The position numbers and the translations under genes are program-made. 58,261 nt of DNA from Paenibacillus sedimenti (GTDB lineage Bacteria > Bacillota > Bacilli > Paenibacillales > NBRC-103111): positions 1 through 58,261 of the forward strand of contig NZ_JACVVD010000022.1 of NCBI RefSeq assembly GCF_014534655.1, written 5' to 3'. Each line of letters begins with the position of its first letter. Position 1 is the first letter of the stretch. Positions 15,132 through 23,023 of this stretch are shown piece by piece. The notes under the pieces were generated by a model, which worked only from the letters and a program-made list of their open reading frames with translations, was not told the origin of the DNA and searched no databases.

Positions 15132-15674
15132 TTACTTCTTCTTACCGGCTTTACCCTCTTTGCGAAGGATACGTTCGCCTTCATACTTGATACCTTTACC
15201 TTTGTAAGGTTCTGGTTCACGAACTGCGCGAACTTTTGCAGCAGTAGCACCTACTAATTCCTTATCAATACCCTTAACGATGATCTTCGTGTTCGAAGGA
15301 ACTTCGAACTCGATGCCGCCCTCAGGAGTGATTTCAACGGGATGGGAGTATCCAACGTTAAGAACCAGTTTGTCACCACTTTTGTTAGCACGGTAACCTA
15401 CGCCTACAAGATCCAAAGATTTCGAGAAACCTTCCGTTACACCGCTAACCATGTTGGCAACAACAGAACGTGTTGTACCATGCAGGGAACGGTGAAGTTT
15501 GTTATCGGAAGGGCGCTCAACGGAAATCTCGTTCTCGACAACGTTAACTTTCATATCTTTATGAAGTTCACGAGATAAAGTACCTTTAGGGCCTTTAACT
15601 GTGATTACGGTATTGTCCAGTGTTACATTGACACCACTTGGAATGGTGATCGGCTTACGACCAATACGAGACAT
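15132..15674 (-). CDS. rplF: 50S ribosomal protein L6
   Basis: 180-aa L6, at the base of the L7/L12 stalk near the sarcin-ricin loop. Starts MSRIGRKPITIPSGV; the C-terminal signature PEPYKGKGIKYEGE is intact. ATG 15674 has GGAGG 7 nt upstream; six further open codons lack support and would exceed the family length. Confidence 0.97.
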   Translation of the reverse strand: MSRIGRKPITIPSGVNVTLDNTVITVKGPKGTLSRELHKDMKVNVVENEISVERPSDNKLHRSLHGTTRSVVANMVSGVTEGFSKSLDLVGVGYRANKSGDKLVLNVGYSHPVEITPEGGIEFEVPSNTKIIVKGIDKELVGATAAKVRAVREPEPYKGKGIKYEGERILRKEGKAGKKK

Positions 15675-15703
15675 GTTTGCACCTCCATTCAATTACAATT
15701 GTA

Positions 15704-16102
15704 TTACCAAACGTAGCAGATAACTTCTCCGCCAGCTTTGGATTGACGAGCATCTTTATCCGTCATTACTCCTTTGGATGTGGAGATGATGGCAATCCCT
15801 AATCCGCCCAGTACACGAGGGATTTCTTGTGATTTTGTATATACGCGCAGACCTGGTTTGGAAATTCTTTTCAAACCGGAGATAACACGCTCATTGTTTG
15901 AACCGTATTTCAGGAACAAACGGATGATACCTTGTTTGCTATCTTCAACGTATTCAGCGTCACGGATAAATCCTTCTTTTTTGAGGATTTCAGCGATTTC
16001 CCTTTTCACTTTAGATGCAGGAATTTCAACTGTTTCATGACGTACGATATTCGCATTACGGATGCGTGTAAGCATATCTGCAATTGGATCTGACATGACC
16101 AT
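15704..16102 (-). CDS. rpsH: 30S ribosomal protein S8
   Basis: 132-aa S8, a primary 16S rRNA-binding protein and, in other bacteria, the translational repressor of the spc operon. Begins MVMSDPIADMLTRIRNAN and ends STSKGVMTDKDARQSKAGGEVICYVW. The length and start match B. subtilis S8. GGAGG is 9 nt upstream. Confidence 0.97.
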   Translation of the reverse strand: MVMSDPIADMLTRIRNANIVRHETVEIPASKVKREIAEILKKEGFIRDAEYVEDSKQGIIRLFLKYGSNNERVISGLKRISKPGLRVYTKSQEIPRVLGGLGIAIISTSKGVMTDKDARQSKAGGEVICYVW

Positions 16103-16134
16103 TTGTGTAAACCTCCTTCCCGAAAATAGGGTGA

Positions 16135-16320
16135 TTACCAGCTTGCTTTTTTAACACCTGGAATCTGACCTTTGTATGCTAATTCGCGGAAACAAATTCT
16201 GCAAATTTTAAACTTGCGAAGAACCGAATGCGGACGACCGCAGCGCTCGCAACGTGTGTATGCTTGCACTTTAAACTTCGGAGCACGTTGTTGCTTGATT
16301 TTCATCGAAGTTTTTGCCAC
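16135..16320 (-). CDS. rpsN: 30S ribosomal protein S14, zinc-binding type
   Basis: 61-aa short S14 with four zinc ligands, CERCGRP and CRICF, separated by about 12 residues. It binds in the 30S head. The start is GTG (16320) with AGGAGGTGG upstream. This is the usual zinc-containing isoform. Firmicutes often carry a zinc-free paralogue elsewhere for zinc starvation; none is in this window. Confidence 0.97.
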   Translation of the reverse strand: MAKTSMKIKQQRAPKFKVQAYTRCERCGRPHSVLRKFKICRICFRELAYKGQIPGVKKASW

Positions 16321-16358
16321 TTAATATTCCACCTCCTGAGGTAGGTACGGCTCGTTAC

Positions 16359-16901
16359 CTATTTAACGAAAGGAGCGCCGAGTTGTGTTAAAAGCTCGCG
16401 AGCTTCTTCGTCGGACTTAGCCGTTGTAACGATAACGATGTCCATACCACGAACTTTATCAATTTTATCATACTCGATCTCTGGGAAGATCAATTGCTCT
16501 TTCAGACCCAGTGTATAGTTACCACGGCCGTCAAAGGCTTTGTTGGAAATACCACGGAAGTCACGTACACGTGGAAGTGCTACGTTGAAGAGTTTATCCA
16601 AGAAGTGATACATACGCTCGCCGCGAAGTGTCACTTTCACACCGATTGGCATATTTTCACGAAGTTTGAAACCCGCGATGGATTTTTTCGCTCTTGTTAC
16701 AACCGGTTTTTGACCTGCGATTTTTTGAAGATCTTCTACCGCAGTATCCAGTACTTTAGAGTTCGAAACTGCCTCACCAACACCCATGTTGATGACGATT
16801 TTCTCGATTTTAGGTACTTGCATAACTGTTGTGTAGTTGAACTTTTGGATCAAAGCAGGTGTAATTTCATTCAAATAACGATCTTTCATTCTTGCTGACA
16901 T
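16359..16901 (-). CDS. rplE: 50S ribosomal protein L5
   Basis: 180-aa L5, binding 5S rRNA and contacting P-site tRNA and S13. Seen are VMQVPKIEKIVINMGVGEAV, GQKPVVTRAKKSIAGFKLRE and FDGRGNYTLGLKEQLIFPEI. ATG 16901 has GGAGG 10 nt upstream. Confidence 0.97.
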   Translation of the reverse strand: MSARMKDRYLNEITPALIQKFNYTTVMQVPKIEKIVINMGVGEAVSNSKVLDTAVEDLQKIAGQKPVVTRAKKSIAGFKLRENMPIGVKVTLRGERMYHFLDKLFNVALPRVRDFRGISNKAFDGRGNYTLGLKEQLIFPEIEYDKIDKVRGMDIVIVTTAKSDEEARELLTQLGAPFVK

Positions 16902-16933
16902 CTTTCAGTTGCCTCCTTTCCGTGCTTCTTGTA

Positions 16934-17287
16934 TTAGTCGATGACTTCACCGGATTTTTTCGCTACGCGAACTTTAGTTCCGTTATCTAATACTTTGTAA
17001 CCTACGCGAGTAGGCTTGCCGCTCTTAGGATCAATCAGCATCACGTTGGAAACGTGGATTGGAGCTTCTTGATTCAAGATGCCGCCTTGCGGGTTTTGTT
17101 GGGAAGGTTTTGCATGTTTCTTAACCATGTTCACACCTTCAACCAGTACACGGTTTTCACGAGGGTAAGCAGCGATTACGCGGCCTTTCTTACCTTTGTC
17201 TTTACCAGTGATTACAAAAACCGTATCGTCTTTTTTCACGTGCAGTTTATTGTTATGAGATTCGAGTCTCTTTTTGGTTCTTGGCAT
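16934..17287 (-). CDS. rplX: 50S ribosomal protein L24
   Basis: 117-aa L24, an assembly initiator at the tunnel exit. The KOW motif is in KDDTVFVITGKDKGKKGRV. Compared with the roughly 103-aa Bacillus L24 it has a 15-residue basic N-terminal extension (MPRTKKRLESHNNKL) before HVKKDD. The extension is supported by the only good ribosome site (GGAGGTG ahead of ATG 17287). Confidence 0.95.
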   Translation of the reverse strand: MPRTKKRLESHNNKLHVKKDDTVFVITGKDKGKKGRVIAAYPRENRVLVEGVNMVKKHAKPSQQNPQGGILNQEAPIHVSNVMLIDPKSGKPTRVGYKVLDNGTKVRVAKKSGEVID

Positions 17288-17326
17288 TGTGTTCTACACC
17301 TCCTGAAAACATACTTCAACGCTCTA

Positions 17327-17695
17327 TTAGATAACTTCTGGAGCCAAGGATACGATCTTCATGAAGTCTCTGTCACGAAGTTCACGTGCAACTGGTCCAA
17401 AGATACGAGTTCCGCGAGGACTTTTATCTTCTTTCACGATTACAGCTGCGTTCTCATCGAAAGAGATGTAAGAACCGTCTTTACGGCGAGCACCGCTCTT
17501 CGTACGAACGATAACTGCTTTAACAACGTCACCTTTTTTGACAACGCCGCCTGGTGTTGCTTCTTTTACCGAACAGATGATCAAATCACCAATGTGACCT
17601 ACGCGACGACCTGTACCACCCAAAACGCGGATACACATCAATTGCTTTGCACCGGAGTTGTCAGCAACCGTCAAACGAGTAAATGGTTGAATCAT
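17327..17695 (-). CDS. rplN: 50S ribosomal protein L14
   Basis: 122-aa L14, part of intersubunit bridges and the docking site for the RsfS silencing factor. Begins MIQPFTRLTVADNSGAKQLM and includes GVVKKGDVVKAVIVRTKSG and the C-terminal RELRDRDFMKIVSLAPEVI. ATG 17695 has GGAGG upstream. Confidence 0.97.
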   Translation of the reverse strand: MIQPFTRLTVADNSGAKQLMCIRVLGGTGRRVGHIGDLIICSVKEATPGGVVKKGDVVKAVIVRTKSGARRKDGSYISFDENAAVIVKEDKSPRGTRIFGPVARELRDRDFMKIVSLAPEVI

Positions 17696-17731
17696 CGTAT
17701 TCCCTCCTTTCGGGGTTCATGCCTGGATTTG

Positions 17732-17995
17732 TTAGATGATTACTGCTACTTCCACGACTTCAACCAGTCTCCAACGCTTGTCTTTGGAAATTGGTCTTGT
17801 TTCCATGATTTTCACGGTGTCACCAATTTTAGCTTGGTTGTTTTCGTCGTGAGCCTTGAATTTTTTCGTATATTTGATTCTCTTGTGATAGAGATCATGT
17901 TTTTTGTAAGTTTCAACAGCAACAACGATGGTTTTATCCATTTTATCGCTGACTACTTTACCGATCTGTACTTTACGCTCATTGCGTTCAGCCAT
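17732..17995 (-). CDS. rpsQ: 30S ribosomal protein S17
   Basis: 87-aa OB-fold S17, a primary 16S rRNA binder. Recognised by RKVQIGKVVSDKMDKTIVVAVE, YTKKFKAHDENN and GDTVKIMETRPISKDKRWRLVE. It follows rpmC by 26 nt in the conserved L29-S17-L14 order. Confidence 0.97.
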   Translation of the reverse strand: MAERNERKVQIGKVVSDKMDKTIVVAVETYKKHDLYHKRIKYTKKFKAHDENNQAKIGDTVKIMETRPISKDKRWRLVEVVEVAVII

Positions 17996-18021
17996 CTAGG
18001 AACCCTCCCTTCTAGATTTGG

Positions 18022-18219
18022 TTACCCAATCCCCAATTCTCTTTCACGCAAAACAGTTTTGGCACGAGCGATCTCTTTACGCAAATCGCGGATTTGAGTC
18101 GGGTTGTCCAATTGACCTGTAGCTAGTTGAAAACGGAGGTTAAAGAGTTCTTCTTTAAAACCATTGACTTTTTGCTCGATCTCAGCAGTGGTTAAGTTAC
18201 GGAATTCACTAGCCTTCAT
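18022..18219 (-). CDS. rpmC: 50S ribosomal protein L29
   Basis: Two-helix L29 at the tunnel exit, where it forms part of the trigger factor/SRP docking site. Starts MKASEFRNLTTAEIEQKV and contains FNLRFQLATGQLDNPTQIR. ATG 18219 with AGGTGG 8 nt upstream gives 65 aa; a GTG at 18231 lies within the ribosome site and is rejected. Its first 11 bases overlap the end of rplP, so the genes are translationally coupled. Confidence 0.96.
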   Translation of the reverse strand: MKASEFRNLTTAEIEQKVNGFKEELFNLRFQLATGQLDNPTQIRDLRKEIARAKTVLRERELGIG

Positions 18220-18643
18220 TTGCTTCACCACCTACTTCGTCTCTCTTCACGAACTTCGTTTTGATTGGAAGCTTGTGAGCTGCAAGGCGCATTGCTTCAC
18301 GAGCAATCTCTTCGCTAACGCCAGCAAGTTCAAACAAGATTTTACCTGGTTTTACTACGGAAACCCATTTCTCCACGTTACCTTTACCGCTACCCATACG
18401 AACTTCAAGCGGCTTTTGCGTAATTGGCTTGGATGGGAATATTTTAATCCATACTTTACCGCCACGTTTAATGTAACGTGTCATGGCAATACGAGCAGAT
18501 TCGATTTGACGGTTGGTTACCCAAGCCGGTTCCATCGCTTGCAGACCGTATTCGCCAAAAGCTACTTCCGTTCCGCCTTTAGCGCGACCTTTCATGTTAC
18601 CGCGGTGTTCTTTACGGTGTTTTACACGTTTAGGTACTAACAT
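18209..18643 (-). CDS. rplP: 50S ribosomal protein L16
   Basis: 144-aa L16, positioned at the A-site/elbow of tRNA in the large subunit. Begins MLVPKRVKHRKEHRGNMKG and contains RIAMTRYIKRGGKVWIKIFP and GSGKGNVEKWVSVVKPGKIL. ATG 18643 is 3 nt from the rpsC stop and has a GGAGGAAAC ribosome site inside the end of rpsC. Confidence 0.97.
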   Translation of the reverse strand: MLVPKRVKHRKEHRGNMKGRAKGGTEVAFGEYGLQAMEPAWVTNRQIESARIAMTRYIKRGGKVWIKIFPSKPITQKPLEVRMGSGKGNVEKWVSVVKPGKILFELAGVSEEIAREAMRLAAHKLPIKTKFVKRDEVGGEANEG

Positions 18644-18646
18644 GAT

Positions 18647-19309
18647 TTAGTTTCCTCCTTCCGGCTGAGCCTTTTTCTTAGCTGTCGGAAGAACCTCTCC
18701 ACGATAAATCCATACTTTTACACCAATACGTCCGTAAGTAGTGTGTGCTTCTGCAGTACCGTAGTCGATATCCGCGCGAAGTGTATGAAGTGGAACTGTT
18801 CCTTCGCTATATCCTTCCGTACGAGCGATCTCAGCACCGCCAAGACGTCCGCTAGTTGCAACTTTAATACCTTTTGCTCCGGATCTCATTGTTCTTTGGA
18901 TCGCTTGTTTCATTGCACGACGGAATGATACGCGGCGCTCCAGTTGAAGAGCAATTGCTTCAGCAACGAGGATTGCATCCAGATCCGGGTTTTTGATTTC
19001 AGAAATGTTGATGTGTACTTTTTTACCGGAAAGACCAGCAATGTAGTTGCGGATTACTTCAACTTCCGCTCCGCCTTTACCGATAACCATACCAGGTTTC
19101 GCAGTATGAATCGTTACGTTCACACGGTTTGCCGCGCGCTCGATATCGATGTGGGATACTGCAGAATCTTTTAATTTATTTTTCAAGTATTCACGGATTT
19201 TGACGTCTTCAAGCAGCAGAGTTCCGAAATCTTTTTCTGCGAACCATTTGGACTCCCAATCGCGAATAATACCGATTCTAAGACCTACCGGGTTTACTTT
19301 CTGACCCAC
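18647..19309 (-). CDS. rpsC: 30S ribosomal protein S3
   Basis: 220-aa S3, lining the mRNA entry channel. The N-terminus GQKVNPVGLRIGIIRDW, the KH domain motif GMVIGKGGAEVEVI (about residue 80) and the C-terminal domain RTEGYSEGTVPLHTLRADIDY are all present. Start GTG 19309 with GGAGG 8 nt upstream. Confidence 0.97.
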   Translation of the reverse strand: MGQKVNPVGLRIGIIRDWESKWFAEKDFGTLLLEDVKIREYLKNKLKDSAVSHIDIERAANRVNVTIHTAKPGMVIGKGGAEVEVIRNYIAGLSGKKVHINISEIKNPDLDAILVAEAIALQLERRVSFRRAMKQAIQRTMRSGAKGIKVATSGRLGGAEIARTEGYSEGTVPLHTLRADIDYGTAEAHTTYGRIGVKVWIYRGEVLPTAKKKAQPEGGN

Positions 19310-19322
19310 ACGTTATCCCTCC

Positions 19323-19655
19323 TTATTTCTCAGATACCACTAAAGTAATGTGGCTGGTACGTTTTCTAATTGCACTTGCGCGACCCATCGCGCGTTGGTG
19401 GAACCTTTTCATTGTAGGCCCTTGGTTAACAAACGCTTCAGAGATCACTAATTTATTAGGATCTAACGAATAGTTATGCTCTGCATTGGCAATTGCGGAG
19501 TTCAGAAGTTTCTCCAGAATTGGAGAAGCTGCTTTAGGTGTGTGACGCAGAATCGCGATCGCTTCACCTACCGCTTTTCCCCGAATCAAGTCAATCACTA
19601 ATTGTGCTTTACGAGGAGCAATCCGAGCGTGGTTCAAAATTGCTTTAGCTTGCAT
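19323..19655 (-). CDS. rplV: 50S ribosomal protein L22
   Basis: 110-aa L22, whose beta-hairpin reaches the tunnel constriction (macrolide region). Begins MQAKAILNHARIAPRKAQLV; the hairpin has GPTMKRFHQRAMGRASAIRK with no insertion or deletion visible. ATG 19655 has GGAGG nearby. Confidence 0.97.
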   Translation of the reverse strand: MQAKAILNHARIAPRKAQLVIDLIRGKAVGEAIAILRHTPKAASPILEKLLNSAIANAEHNYSLDPNKLVISEAFVNQGPTMKRFHQRAMGRASAIRKRTSHITLVVSEK

Positions 19656-19685
19656 AGTAGTACCTCCTCTCGGTTAAAAATGCGA

Positions 19686-19964
19686 TTAGCGTTTTCCGGT
19701 TTTCTTATCGTCGTCGTGACCTTTGTAAGTACGAGTTGGTGCGAACTCACCAAGCTTATGTCCTACCATATCTTCAGTTACATACACAGGCACGTGTTTT
19801 CTTCCATCGTATACTCCGAAAGTGTGACCAACGAATTGTGGGAAAATCGTAGAACGACGGGACCAAGTTTTAACAACAACTTTTTTCCCGGAAGTGTTCA
19901 AGTCTTCTACTTTTTTCAGTAAGTATCCATCAATAAATGGACCTTTCTTTAAGCTGCGACCCAT
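19686..19964 (-). CDS. rpsS: 30S ribosomal protein S19
   Basis: 92-aa S19 of the 30S head, next to S13. Starts MGRSLKKGPFIDGYLLKK and includes TWSRRSTIFPQFVGHTFGVY and HKLGEFAPTRTYKGH. GGGAGG precedes ATG 19964. Confidence 0.97.
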   Translation of the reverse strand: MGRSLKKGPFIDGYLLKKVEDLNTSGKKVVVKTWSRRSTIFPQFVGHTFGVYDGRKHVPVYVTEDMVGHKLGEFAPTRTYKGHDDDKKTGKR

Positions 19965-20012
19965 GGGTGTTCCTCCCTTCCTTGAACCTCACGAAAATGT
20001 TTATATCCTAAA

Positions 20013-20843
20013 TTACTTCGTACGACGACGTACAATGTATTTGTTGGATGCTTTGTTTTTCTTACGAGTTTTGTAACCAAGCGTCGGTTTACCCCATGGA
20101 GACATAGGTGATTTACGTCCGATTGGCGCGCGTCCTTCACCACCACCGTGTGGGTGATCATTAGGGTTCATGACAACCCCGCGGACTTGAGGGCGATTAC
20201 CCTTCCAACGGTTACGACCAGCTTTACCGATTTTCACGAGCTCGTGATCTTCGTTACCTACAGATCCGATAGTCGCGCGGCAAACTTTAAGGACTTTACG
20301 AACTTCGCCGGAAGAAAGACGAATCGTTACGTAAGTTTCTTCTTTACCAAGAAGTTGAGCTTCTGTTCCAGCTGCGCGAACCAATTGTCCGCCTTTACCT
20401 GGTTTCAACTCGATGTTGTGGATAACTGTACCAACTGGAATGTTTTCCAAAGGTAACGAGTTACCAATTTTAATGTCGGATTGTGGTCCGGATACGATTT
20501 GATCTCCTACTTTCAAACCTTTAGGAGCAATGATGTATCTTTTCTCACCATCTGCATAGTTGATCAATGCGATGTTCGCGGAACGGTTAGGATCGTACTC
20601 AATTGTAGCAACGCGTCCTGGTATTCCATCTTTGGTACGTTTGAAATCGATAATCCGGTATTTACGCTTGTGACCGCCACCGTGATGACGAACTGTAATT
20701 TTACCTTGGTTGTTACGTCCAGCTGTTTTGCTCAATGGAGCGAGCAAAGACTTCTCCGGTGTAGATGTTGTGATTTCTTCAAAAGTAGAAACCGACATTG
20801 CACGTCTAGCCGGGGAGGTTGGTTTATATTTTTTTACTGGCAC
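20013..20843 (-). CDS. rplB: 50S ribosomal protein L2
   Basis: 276-aa L2, needed for subunit association and peptidyl transfer. Starts PVKKYKPTSPARRAMSVSTF, includes RVATIEYDPNRSANIALINY and, near the C-terminus, GVVMNPNDHPHGGGEGRAPIG with the conserved His of the PHGGG loop. Start GTG 20843 with GGAGG 8 nt upstream. Confidence 0.97.
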   Translation of the reverse strand: MPVKKYKPTSPARRAMSVSTFEEITTSTPEKSLLAPLSKTAGRNNQGKITVRHHGGGHKRKYRIIDFKRTKDGIPGRVATIEYDPNRSANIALINYADGEKRYIIAPKGLKVGDQIVSGPQSDIKIGNSLPLENIPVGTVIHNIELKPGKGGQLVRAAGTEAQLLGKEETYVTIRLSSGEVRKVLKVCRATIGSVGNEDHELVKIGKAGRNRWKGNRPQVRGVVMNPNDHPHGGGEGRAPIGRKSPMSPWGKPTLGYKTRKKNKASNKYIVRRRTK

Positions 20844-20873
20844 TCCGATTCCCTCCTTACTTCAAGAAATGTG

Positions 20874-21164
20874 TTATACGGATTCAAAGAACTCCAGCTC
20901 TTTGCTTTCAGCGCTCAGGGACACAATTGCTTTCTTCCATTCGGAAGTGTAACCAAAGTGACGACCGTAACGTTTAGGCTTAGCAGGCATTCTGAGTGTG
21001 TTTACATTTGTAACTTTTACTTTGAAGATAGCTTCGATAGCTTGTTTGATTTCCGTTTTGTTAGCGCGAAGATCGACTTCGAAAACGTACTTTTTGTTAG
21101 CCATCAGGTCGCTTGTACGCTCAGTGATGATCGGGCGCTTGATAATGTCGCGTGGATTTTTCAT
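20874..21164 (-). CDS. rplW: 50S ribosomal protein L23
   Basis: 96-aa L23, the trigger factor and SRP docking protein at the tunnel exit. Contains RDIIKRPIITERTSDLMANK, YVFEVDLRANKTEIKQAIEA and the basic RMPAKPKRYGRHFGYT loop. Its ATG overlaps the TGA of rplD (ATGA), so translation is coupled. Confidence 0.97.
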   Translation of the reverse strand: MKNPRDIIKRPIITERTSDLMANKKYVFEVDLRANKTEIKQAIEAIFKVKVTNVNTLRMPAKPKRYGRHFGYTSEWKKAIVSLSAESKELEFFESV

Positions 21165-21787
21165 TGTGCAAGCACCTCCTCTACTTTCTGTACAGCATCT
21201 TTCGTAATGATCAGTTTGTCATATAACATGACATCCAGAACATTGATTCCGTCAGCAGCAATAAATTTCACACCTGGGATGTTACGAGCGGAAAGAGCTG
21301 CGTTAGAATCGGTATCAAGACCAACAACTAATGCTTTTCTTTCAACTTTCAGGTTGTTCAAGATAGCCGCAAATTCTTTAGTCTTAGGAGCATTCAATTG
21401 AAGTTGATCCAATACGATCAATTCGTTATCGATGACTTTCGAAGACAAAGCGGATTTAATCGCCAAACGACGAACTTTTCTAGGCAGTTTGTAACCATAG
21501 CTGCGAGGAGTCGGTCCAAATACAGTACCGCCGCCTTTCCATTGTGGAGCACGGATACTACCTTGACGGGCACGTCCTGTACCTTTTTGTTTCCAAGGTT
21601 TACGTCCGCCGCCGCGAACTTCAGAACGACCTTTTGTTTTATGAGTACCTTGACGAACAGCGGCTTGTTGCAGCAGAACTGCTTCATGAATCGCATGTAC
21701 GTGAGGCTCAATTCCGAAAACGGCATCAGACAGTTCAACTTCTCCTACCTGTGCACCTGTTACGTTATATAAAGCTACTTTTGGCAT
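21161..21787 (-). CDS. rplD: 50S ribosomal protein L4
   Basis: 208-aa L4. The globular part starts MPKVALYNVTGAQVGEVELS. The long basic tunnel loop KGRSEVRGGGRKPWKQKGTG then ARQGSIRAPQWKGGGTVFGP is intact. In E. coli L4 autoregulates the S10 operon; in Bacillus this is not established. It lies 16 nt after rplC. Confidence 0.97.
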   Translation of the reverse strand: MPKVALYNVTGAQVGEVELSDAVFGIEPHVHAIHEAVLLQQAAVRQGTHKTKGRSEVRGGGRKPWKQKGTGRARQGSIRAPQWKGGGTVFGPTPRSYGYKLPRKVRRLAIKSALSSKVIDNELIVLDQLQLNAPKTKEFAAILNNLKVERKALVVGLDTDSNAALSARNIPGVKFIAADGINVLDVMLYDKLIITKDAVQKVEEVLAQ

Positions 21788-21803
21788 CAGTCTTCCTCCT
21801 TTC

Positions 21804-22427
21804 TTACTTTTTAATAGCTGATTTCACGCTTACGTAGCTATTAGTAGGACCCGGAATGGAACCTTTTACAAGCAATACATTGCGTTCAGCATCTACTTTG
21901 ATGATTTGCAGGTTTTGCAAAGTTACCGTTTCGTTACCCATATGTCCTGGCAGGTTTTTACCTTTAGGAACTCGGTTTGCTTGAATGGAACCCATGGAAC
22001 CTGGTCCTCTGTGATAACGGGAACCGTGAGCCATCGGCCCTCTGGATTGGTTATGTCTCTTGATGTTACCTTGGAAACCTTTACCTTTGGAAGTACCTGT
22101 TACGTCAACGAATTCGCCCTCTGTAAACAGATCTGCCTTCAATTCCTGGCCAACTTCGTAATCAGCCAACTGAACGCCGCGAATTTCTTTTACGTAGCGC
22201 TTAGGCGTTGCCCCTGCTTTTTTCGCATGGCCAAGCTCTGGCTTAATGATTCTGCTTGCTTTTACATCATCAAAACCGATTTGGATCGACTCATAACCGT
22301 CGTTATCCACATCTTTCTTTTGGAGAACCACACATGGTCCCGCTTGAATGACAGTTACCGGAACTACGTTACCTTCCGCGGTAAACACTTGTGTCATCCC
22401 AAGTTTTTTTCCTAAGATACCTTTCAT
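21804..22427 (-). CDS. rplC: 50S ribosomal protein L3
   Basis: 207-aa L3, reaching toward the peptidyl-transferase centre. Starts MKGILGKKLGMTQVFTAEGN; the Q-methylation loop region RGPMAHGSRYHRGPGSMG is typical. ATG 22427 has GAGGTG 6 nt upstream; a GTG three codons earlier falls inside that site and is rejected. Confidence 0.97.
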   Translation of the reverse strand: MKGILGKKLGMTQVFTAEGNVVPVTVIQAGPCVVLQKKDVDNDGYESIQIGFDDVKASRIIKPELGHAKKAGATPKRYVKEIRGVQLADYEVGQELKADLFTEGEFVDVTGTSKGKGFQGNIKRHNQSRGPMAHGSRYHRGPGSMGSIQANRVPKGKNLPGHMGNETVTLQNLQIIKVDAERNVLLVKGSIPGPTNSYVSVKSAIKK

Positions 22428-22472
22428 CGTTGACACCTCATTTCCTTCCTAAACGTGTATTCTATAGTTGTT

Positions 22473-22781
22473 TTACAGTTTGATCTCGATGTCTACGCCA
22501 GACGGTAAGTCTAGTCTCATCAAAGCATCAACTGTTTGTGGTGTTGGATTCACAATATCGATAAGACGCTTATGCGTACGCATTTCGAATTGCTCGCGCG
22601 AATCCTTGTACTTGTGCACCGCACGAAGAATCGTGATGATTTGCTTCTCTGTCGGAAGCGGAATCGGACCGGATACACCTGCACCGGAACGCTTGGCAGT
22701 TTCCACGATTTTCTCAGCCGATTGATCAATAACTCTGTGATCATAAGCTTTCAAACGGATACGAATTTTTTGCTTTGCCAT
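22473..22781 (-). CDS. rpsJ: 30S ribosomal protein S10 (NusE)
   Basis: 102-aa S10, first gene of the S10 operon. It is a 30S head protein and, as NusE, a transcription antitermination factor that contacts NusG. Starts MAKQKIRIRLKAYDHRVIDQ and includes SGPIPLPTEKQIITILRA and HKRLIDIVNPTPQTVDALMR. ATG 22781 has GGAGGG 8 nt upstream. A longer open frame runs through the leader but has no ribosome site. Confidence 0.98.
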   Translation of the reverse strand: MAKQKIRIRLKAYDHRVIDQSAEKIVETAKRSGAGVSGPIPLPTEKQIITILRAVHKYKDSREQFEMRTHKRLIDIVNPTPQTVDALMRLDLPSGVDIEIKL

Positions 22782-22914
22782 ATAAGTCCCTCCTTCTATC
22801 GCCCAATTTAGTATCGGACATACTCCGTGAAAATTCTCCGACGTTCCTTCACCATGGCAAAGGGTCCGGGTGTGTCGGCAACCTCTCACATCATCGCAAC
22901 GTCACAGACCAACG
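22782..22914 (-). promoter_or_regulatory. Structured 5' leader of the S10 operon
   Basis: About 130 nt of untranslated leader lies between the promoter and rpsJ. It includes GAGAGGTTGCCGACACACCC and CCCTTTGCCATGGTGAAGG. I believe related wording precedes rpsJ in other Bacillales, but I cannot verify this. No open frame here has a ribosome site. Whether it is an autoregulatory leader is an inference. Confidence 0.4.
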
Positions 22915-22920
22915 TTTAAT

Positions 22921-22949
22921 ATTATATAAAATATGAAAATGAAAAGCAA
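22921..22949 (-). promoter_or_regulatory. Sigma-A promoter of the S10-spc-alpha operon
   Basis: Minus strand TTGCTT (22949-22944), 17-nt spacer, TATAAT (22926-22921). It lies directly after the tuf terminator and is followed by an AT-rich region. It should drive the block from rpsJ to rplQ. Confidence 0.8.
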
Positions 22950-22971
22950 GCAAAACTTTATGCGAATGCCT

Positions 22972-23005
22972 AAAAAAAACACCCACCGCCTAGACGATGA
23001 GTGTT
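22972..23005 (-). terminator. Terminator after tuf
   Basis: Minus strand AACACTCATCG and CGGTGGGTGTT form an 11-bp stem (two G-U pairs), followed by eight T. It ends the str operon and separates it from the S10 promoter. Confidence 0.88.
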
Positions 23006-23023
23006 TCTTCTATAATATATGAA

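Noticed and set aside
17054..18097. Plus-strand open frame of 347 codons opposite rplX-rplN-rpsQ
   Set aside because: It is antisense to three certain ribosomal protein genes, has no ribosome site and its composition (rich in Cys/Phe) is that of a mirrored frame.
20481..21401. Plus-strand open frame of 306 codons opposite rplB/rplW/rplD
   Set aside because: Antisense shadow of conserved r-protein genes without a start signal or recognisable motif.
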